A stretch of 64,000 nucleotides of DNA, from contig JBPOHT010000012.1 in NCBI GenBank assembly GCA_052035235.1, positions 56,309 through 120,308 on the forward strand, in the 5' to 3' direction. This DNA is from Solimonas_A sp052035235. Its GTDB lineage: Bacteria > Pseudomonadota > Gammaproteobacteria > Nevskiales > Nevskiaceae. Positions 59,520-64,000 of the stretch are shown here, piece after piece; position 1 is the first letter of the stretch, and every line of letters begins with the position of its first letter. The notes under the pieces were generated by a model. It was not told the DNA's origin and made no database searches. It saw only the letters and a list, made by a program, of their open reading frames with translations. The translations under genes were made by a program, and so were the position numbers.

Positions 59520-60007
59520 GCGAGGCTCCGGACGAGGCGCAGCATCTCGAGCGCCGCCGCGGCAGCCTCGTAGCCCTTGTTGGTCTTGCCGGGGCCCGTG
59601 CGCTCCCAGGCCTGCTCGACGGTGTTCACCGTGAGTACGCCAAAGCCGACCGGGCCACCGGTCTTGAGCTGCACGTCCATCAGGCCACGGGCACATTCGC
59701 CGGCGACAAAGTCGAAGTGCGGCGTGTCGCCGCGAATCACGGCGCCCAGGGTCACCACCGCATCGGCTTCGCCGCTGTCGAGGATGGCCTGCGTCGCCAG
59801 CGGGATTTCATAGGCACCCGGCGCGTAGTAGACCTTGACGTTGGCAGCCTGCACGCCCCAGTCGCGGCAGCACTCGCGCGCACCCTTGTCCAGCGCAGCG
59901 ACGATGTCGGTGTTCCAGCGCGTCTCCAGCAGCGCGATGCGCACGCCGGAGAATTCCTTCTTGCCGGGCTTCTTGGGTGCCGTGTATCCGGTCTTCAGCT
60001 TCTTCAT
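59516..60007 (-). CDS. ribH: 6,7-dimethyl-8-ribityllumazine synthase
   Basis: This 163-residue enzyme condenses the ribityl pyrimidine with dihydroxybutanone phosphate. Family landmarks are ETRWNTDIVAAL, PGAYEIPLATQ, GAVIRGDTPHFDFVA with the active-site histidine, and GFGVLTVNT. It lies 2 nt after ribB and overlaps nusB. The N-terminal basic extension is short. Confidence 0.96.
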   Translation of the reverse strand: MKKLKTGYTAPKKPGKKEFSGVRIALLETRWNTDIVAALDKGARECCRDWGVQAANVKVYYAPGAYEIPLATQAILDSGEADAVVTLGAVIRGDTPHFDFVAGECARGLMDVQLKTGGPVGFGVLTVNTVEQAWERTGPGKTNKGYEAAAAALEMLRLVRSLA

Positions 60008-60009
60008 TC

Positions 60010-61158
60010 CTACTTCTTCTCGGGAACCACGTAATCCACCACCTCGAGGCCGAAGCCGGAGATGGCCTGCATGCGGTAATGCGAGGACAGCACGCGCATC
60101 TTGCGCACGCCCAGGTCGAACAGGATCTGCGCTCCGATACCGTAGGTGCGCAGCATCGGACGCGAGTCGTGATGCTCCTCGGACACATCCTTGTTCAGCG
60201 AGATGATCTGCTGAACCAGCTCGCGCGGCGCCTCGGGCTTGCGCAGCAGCACCACCACGCCACTGCCCTCTTCAGCCACGCGCTTGAGCGCCAGGCGCAG
60301 CGGCCAGGCAAAGTCCTCGTGCTGCACGCCGAGTACGTCCTGCAAGGTATTGCGGATGTGCACGCGCACCAGCGTCGGCTTGCTGTTGTCGATGTCGCCA
60401 CGGACCATCGCCAGGTGCACGGTGTTGTCGATCGAATCCTGGTAGGTCACCAGGCGGAAGTCACCGAACTCGGTGGTCACGTGGGTCTCGGCCACGCGCT
60501 CGATGGTGTGTTCGTTGTGCAGGCGGTAGCGGATCAGGTCGGCGATGGTGCCGATCTTCAGGCCATGCTGCCGCGCGAACACTTCCAGGTCCGGACGGCG
60601 CGCCATGGTGCCGTCTTCGTTCAGGATCTCGACGATCACCGCAGCCGGCTCGAAGCCCGCCAGGCGTGCCAGATCACAGCCCGCCTCGGTGTGACCGGCG
60701 CGGGTCAGCACGCCACCGGGCTGGGCCATCAACGGGAAGATATGCCCCGGCTGCACCAGGTCCTCGGGACGCGCGTCCTTCTTCACCGCCGCCTGCACGG
60801 TGACGGCGCGGTCGTGGGCCGAGATACCGGTGGTGACGCCCTTGGCCGCTTCGATCGACACGGTGAAGGCGGTCTTGTGGCTCTCCTCGTTGCGCGACAC
60901 CATCTGCGGCAGGCGCAACTGGCGGCAGCGGTCCTGCGACAGCGTCAGGCAGATCAGGCCGCGGCCGTAGCGTGCCATGAAGTTGATGTCTTCCGGCCGC
61001 ACGCACTCGGCGGCCATGATGATGTCGCCTTCGTTCTCGCGGTCCTCGTCGTCCATCAGGATCACCATCTTGCCGGCCTTGAGGTCGGCGATGATGTCTT
61101 CGGTGGAGTCCAGCCCGCGCGGACGGGCGTCTTCGATGTTCGTAACCTTGTTCGTCAT
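60010..61158 (-). CDS. ribB: 3,4-dihydroxy-2-butanone-4-phosphate synthase with degenerate GTP cyclohydrolase II domain
   Basis: This 382-residue protein has an intact N-terminal DHBP synthase domain (about 20-215). Motifs are DDEDRENEGD, the GRGLICL loop and RAGHTEAGCDLARLAG. The C-terminal region (about 225-380) has a GTP cyclohydrolase II fold. The cysteine zinc-ligand cluster is missing, and HIRNTLQDVLGVQHEDFAW stands where the cysteines belong. It should therefore make DHBP only, as in the RibBX type. An independent RibA would be needed elsewhere. The neighbouring ribE and ribH genes confirm the pathway. Confidence 0.92.
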   Translation of the reverse strand: MTNKVTNIEDARPRGLDSTEDIIADLKAGKMVILMDDEDRENEGDIIMAAECVRPEDINFMARYGRGLICLTLSQDRCRQLRLPQMVSRNEESHKTAFTVSIEAAKGVTTGISAHDRAVTVQAAVKKDARPEDLVQPGHIFPLMAQPGGVLTRAGHTEAGCDLARLAGFEPAAVIVEILNEDGTMARRPDLEVFARQHGLKIGTIADLIRYRLHNEHTIERVAETHVTTEFGDFRLVTYQDSIDNTVHLAMVRGDIDNSKPTLVRVHIRNTLQDVLGVQHEDFAWPLRLALKRVAEEGSGVVVLLRKPEAPRELVQQIISLNKDVSEEHHDSRPMLRTYGIGAQILFDLGVRKMRVLSSHYRMQAISGFGLEVVDYVVPEKK

Positions 61159-61754
61159 GTCTCGTTCCTTGCGGCCAGCAGCCGCTCCAGGTAGCGCGCG
61201 ATCTGGTCCACTTCGAGGTTGACCGCATCGCCCGCCGCCAGTCCACCCAAGGTGGTGTGGGCCAGCGTGTGGGGGATGATGTTAACCCCAAACCGGCTGC
61301 CCTCGACCTCGTTCACGGTCAGGCTGATGCCATCAATGCAGATCGAGCCCTTGCGGGCGATGTAGCGGGCCAGCTCGGCCGGCGCTTCGAACAGCATGCG
61401 CCAGGAGCGGGCCTCTTCATGGCGCGAGATCAGCTTGCCGAGGCCATCGACATGCCCGGAGACCAGGTGGCCGCCCAGGGGCTTGGCCGGGGTCAGGGCA
61501 CGCTCCAGGTTCACGGTCTGGCCGGCCTTCCAGCCGCCCGCCGTGGTCAGGTTGCAGGTCTCGCCGGACAGGTCGGCGTAGAAATGATCGTCGCTGAAGT
61601 CGGTGGCGGTCAGGCAGACGCCATTGACGGCGATGCTGTCGCCCAGGCCGCTGCCCTTCAGGTAACCCGGGGCCTCGAAACGCATGCGGCGATCGCCGCC
61701 CACGGTCTCGACGCTGCTGATGCGCCCCAGGTGCTCGATGATGCCGGTGAACAT
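61155..61754 (-). CDS. ribE: Riboflavin synthase, alpha subunit
   Basis: This 199-residue protein is made of two similar beta-barrel halves. It starts MFTGIIEHLGRI and has GDSIAVNGVCLTA in the first half and GSICIDGISLTV in the second. It dismutates two lumazine molecules to riboflavin. Its end overlaps the ribB start by 4 nt, and ribD lies 12 nt upstream. Confidence 0.96.
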   Translation of the reverse strand: MFTGIIEHLGRISSVETVGGDRRMRFEAPGYLKGSGLGDSIAVNGVCLTATDFSDDHFYADLSGETCNLTTAGGWKAGQTVNLERALTPAKPLGGHLVSGHVDGLGKLISRHEEARSWRMLFEAPAELARYIARKGSICIDGISLTVNEVEGSRFGVNIIPHTLAHTTLGGLAAGDAVNLEVDQIARYLERLLAARNET

Positions 61755-61766
61755 TTTTCCAGTCTC

Positions 61767-62957
61767 CTAAACAGGCTGCAGCGTGAGGCGCAGGTCCGCG
61801 CCCACTTGCCGCACCCCGGCGAAACGCCATTGCAGGCGCTGCGACAGCTTTTCCAGGCCCGGCAGCGTCGCGAAGGGCCGCGCTTCATGACCCAGGAAGC
61901 TCGGGGCGACGTAGGCCACCACCTCATCGACCAACCCGGCCTGCAGGAAGGAGCCGGCCAGGCGCGGACCGCATTCCAGCAGGACCTCGTTGACCTGCTT
62001 CTGCCCCAGCAACTGCAGGGCGGCGGCCAGGTCCAGCGCACCATTGACGTCCGTGGCGCAGACCAGGCGCTCGACACCGGCCGGGGCCGCGCCCTCGCCC
62101 GCCGTCAGCCACAGGCGCCGGGCGCCTTCGCTCCATACCCTCGCGGTGGCCGGAGCCTGCGCGCGGGTGTCCAGAACGATGCGATCCGGCTGCCGGAGAT
62201 AAGGAACAGTGCCTTGAATGGCACTGTTCCCTCCGGCAGGCGACGCCATGGATGGCGTCGCGGGGGGTAATTCCGCCCCTGCTGTCGCGCCATGGATGGC
62301 GGCCGCAAGGTCTGAGGGGCTAACACGCACGGTCAGTTGCGGATCATCCGCCAGCACCGTGCCCGGACCGACCATGATCGCGCCGGCCTCGGCGCGCAGG
62401 CGATGCACGTCGGCGCGCGCCTCGGCTCCGGTGATCCACTGCGATTCGCCGGAGGCCATGGAGGTGCGGCCATCCAGGCTCATGCCCAGCTTCAGCACCA
62501 CAAAGGGCCGGCCGCGGGTCATGCGTGAGACGAAGCCACGATTGAGCCGCTGCGCGTCCTTCTCCAGCAAACCACTTTCGGTGGCGATGCCAGCGGCGCG
62601 CAGGCGCTCCAGGCCCTGGCCCGAGACCAGCGGATTGGGATCCTGCATCGCCGCCCAGACCTTCACTACCCCTGCCTGGACGAGGGCATCGGCGCAGGGC
62701 GGCGTGCGGCCATGGTGGCTGCAGGGTTCCAGGGTGACGAAGACTTCGGCGCCGTGGGCGCGCTCGCCGGCCTCGCGCAGGGCATGGACCTCGGCATGCG
62801 GCTCACCGGCACGCTGGTGCCAACCCTCGCCCACCACGTCACCGTCCTTGACGATGACGCAGCCGACGCGAGGATTGGGATGGGTGCCGTACCGCCCACG
62901 CTCTGCGAGCCGCAGCGCGCGCGCCATCCACTGCGCGGCCTGTTCCGGCGTGCTCAC
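61767..62957 (-). CDS. ribD: Bifunctional deaminase/reductase RibD with in-frame palindromic insert
   Basis: This 396-residue enzyme deaminates and reduces the pyrimidine intermediate of riboflavin synthesis. The deaminase zinc site is H54-A-E56 with Cys79 and Cys88 (EPCSHHGRTPPC). The reductase half begins near 150 (LKLGMSLDGR). Residues about 218-256, between the TVRVSPSDL strand and RIVLDT, are encoded by two palindromic repeat units at 62190-62301. They look like an inserted segment. The frame is maintained, so the protein is probably functional. The gene overlaps nrdR by 4 nt. Confidence 0.94.
   Translation of the reverse strand: MSTPEQAAQWMARALRLAERGRYGTHPNPRVGCVIVKDGDVVGEGWHQRAGEPHAEVHALREAGERAHGAEVFVTLEPCSHHGRTPPCADALVQAGVVKVWAAMQDPNPLVSGQGLERLRAAGIATESGLLEKDAQRLNRGFVSRMTRGRPFVVLKLGMSLDGRTSMASGESQWITGAEARADVHRLRAEAGAIMVGPGTVLADDPQLTVRVSPSDLAAAIHGATAGAELPPATPSMASPAGGNSAIQGTVPYLRQPDRIVLDTRAQAPATARVWSEGARRLWLTAGEGAAPAGVERLVCATDVNGALDLAAALQLLGQKQVNEVLLECGPRLAGSFLQAGLVDEVVAYVAPSFLGHEARPFATLPGLEKLSQRLQWRFAGVRQVGADLRLTLQPV
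62190..62239. repeat. Palindromic unit A inside ribD
   Basis: The outer arms CTGCCGGAG (62190-62198) and CTCCGGCAG (62231-62239) flank the inner arms GGAACAGTGCC (62203-62213) and GGCACTGTTCC (62220-62230). All pairs are perfect. The only irregularity is a 4-nt bulge, and the loop is 6 nt. Confidence 0.9.
62241..62301. repeat. Palindromic unit B inside ribD
   Basis: CGACGCCAT/ATGGCGTCG (62241-62260) is a perfect hairpin. Its 14-nt core CGCCATGGATGGCG (62244-62257) recurs exactly at 62288-62301. A GGGG/CCCC pair lies between the copies. Confidence 0.85.
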
Positions 62958-63481
62958 TTCTTGGGGCGCGCCGCCGCGGAGGCTTCCGCCTCGATCAGCG
63001 ACATCTGCGAGCGCCGCTGCTCGGCGGTCGGCATCTTCTGCAGCTTCTCGATCTCTTCGCGGAAGGCGTTGACGTCTTCGAAGCGGCGATAGATCGACGC
63101 GAAGCGCACGTAGGCCACGTGATCGAGATCGCGCAGTTCTTCCATAACCCAGTCGCCCAGCAGGCGCGAAGGCACTTCACGCTCGGTGGAGGCCCGCAGC
63201 TTGCGTTCCACGGTCTCGACGGCATGGTCCATCTGCTCGGCCGTCACCGGTCGCTTGTAGCAGGCGCTCTCGATGCCGCGGCGCAGCTTGTCCTCGACGT
63301 AAGGCTCGGGATCGCCGCTGCGCTTGACGATGTTGGGCATCTGCAGCTGCGCCTTCTCGAAGGTCGTGAAACGACCGTCGCAGGTTTCGCACTGGCGGCG
63401 ACGACGCACCTGGGTGCCGTCCTCCGCCAGCCGCGAGTCGATCACGCGGGTGTCAGGTGCCTTGCAGAATGGGCATTGCAT
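62954..63481 (-). CDS. nrdR: Transcriptional repressor NrdR
   Basis: This 175-residue regulator of ribonucleotide reductase genes has an N-terminal zinc ribbon (MQCPFC and CETCDGRFTTFE). An ATP-cone domain follows (about 46-140, KRSGDPEPYVEDKLRRGI). The start at 63481 is set by the zinc-ribbon methionine. A longer frame to 63598 lies in the glyA region and is rejected. It sits between glyA and ribD, the usual order in gammaproteobacteria. Confidence 0.96.
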   Translation of the reverse strand: MQCPFCKAPDTRVIDSRLAEDGTQVRRRRQCETCDGRFTTFEKAQLQMPNIVKRSGDPEPYVEDKLRRGIESACYKRPVTAEQMDHAVETVERKLRASTEREVPSRLLGDWVMEELRDLDHVAYVRFASIYRRFEDVNAFREEIEKLQKMPTAEQRRSQMSLIEAEASAAARPKK

Positions 63482-63509
63482 CGCGTGATCGCCTTGCCCG
63501 GATGTCCGC

Positions 63510-64000
63510 TCAGGCCTTCTTGCCCGCGCCGTACACCGGGAACCCGGCACACAGCTGCTCGACCTCGCCACGCACGCGGGTGACCACCGCCTCGACATCC
63601 GCGCCGGCGCTCATCGCGTCCACCAGGTCGGCGATCCAGTTCGCTACCTGCGCCATCTGCGGCTCCTTGAAGCCGCGGGTGGTCGAGGCCGGCGAGCCCA
63701 GGCGCAGGCCCGAGGTCACGAACGGGCTCTTGGGGTCGTTCGGCACGGAGTTCTTGTTGACCGTGAGGTGGGCACGGCCCAGAACCGCCTCGGCGTCCTT
63801 GCCGGTGACGTTCTTGGCGATCAGGTCCAGCAGGAACAGGTGGTTGTCGGTGCCGCCCGAAACAACCTTGTAGCCGCGGTCCAGCAGGACCTGGGCCATG
63901 GCGCGGGCGTTGGCCACGACCTGCTTCTGGTAGACCTTGAAGCTGGGGTCCAGGGCTTCCTTGAAGGCCACGGCCTTGGCGGCGATGACGTGCATCAGGG
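63510..64000 (-). CDS. glyA: Serine hydroxymethyltransferase, C-terminal fragment
   Basis: The last 163 residues of GlyA are visible and the gene continues beyond the right edge. Identifying sequence includes LMHVIAAKAVAFKEAL, GGTDNHLFLLDL, NSVPNDPKSPFVTSGLRLGSPA and TTRGFKE. The enzyme interconverts serine and glycine with tetrahydrofolate and pyridoxal phosphate. The catalytic lysine lies outside the window. nrdR follows after 28 nt. Confidence 0.95.
   Translation of the reverse strand, partial: LMHVIAAKAVAFKEALDPSFKVYQKQVVANARAMAQVLLDRGYKVVSGGTDNHLFLLDLIAKNVTGKDAEAVLGRAHLTVNKNSVPNDPKSPFVTSGLRLGSPASTTRGFKEPQMAQVANWIADLVDAMSAGADVEAVVTRVRGEVEQLCAGFPVYGAGKKA

Overview
This window is about 64 kb of high-GC (roughly two thirds G+C by eye), densely coding Gram-negative chromosome. 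The inferred source is a gammaproteobacterium, possibly near Nevskiales/Solimonadaceae or Xanthomonadales. The reasons are parE-parC, an efp/epmA/epmB set, a nusB-rib-nrdR-glyA cluster, a FimX-like protein, three DUF1329 proteins and a porin. The taxonomic placement is inference. No phage, plasmid, insertion sequence, tRNA, rRNA or CRISPR array was seen. The accessory signal sits in unusual fusions and in short palindromic repeats.

Layout. 1-5.2 kb: a DUF2505 fragment, two DUF1329 periplasmic paralogs, an ABC1 kinase and a divergent small protein. 5.3-12.5 kb: a tightly overlapping TonB2/TtpC-type operon (DUF3450, long ExbB, ExbB, ExbD, TonB) ending in a TPR protein fused to a complete DUF1329 domain, with an alpha/beta hydrolase just upstream. 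12.5-17.7 kb: rhodanese, the EF-P beta-lysylation module (epmA, efp, epmB) and a FimX-like degenerate GGDEF/EAL protein. 17.7-24.5 kb: MgtC/DUF4010, htpX, parC and parE. 24.6-32.5 kb: xseB-ispA and dxs, split by a three-gene MksF/MksE/MksB-like SMC complex. 32.6-36.3 kb: an EncFtn-type ferritin, a DNA glycosylase, a palindrome-rich gap, ybaB, dnaX and the 4.5S RNA gene. 36.4-42 kb: tsaB, yoaA, a TPR lipoprotein and PBP1B. 42.2-46.3 kb: a DUF47-Pit phosphate pair, an aromatic-codon leader peptide with attenuator, a DAHP synthase and a porin. 46.6-55.2 kb: a DUF2057 lipoprotein, then phoU divergent from pstSCAB, followed by phoR and phoB. 55.5-58 kb: trxB, a GST-like protein, an NlpC/P60 lipoprotein and a small secreted protein. 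58-64 kb: thiL, nusB, ribH, ribB, ribE, ribD, nrdR and glyA on the minus strand.

How the genes work together. The Pho genes form a nearly complete phosphate-sensing unit (PstSCAB-PhoU signalling to PhoR/PhoB), next to the low-affinity Pit system. The rib operon supplies flavin. The parE/parC and SMC genes serve chromosome topology. The TonB2-type operon probably powers an outer-membrane or periplasmic process involving the LolA/LolB-like DUF1329 fold. The strongest candidates for new biology are the TPR-DUF1329 fusion with its cysteine-bearing paralogs, the in-frame palindromic element inside ribD, the attenuator before the DAHP synthase gene, and the SMC operon coupled to ispA.
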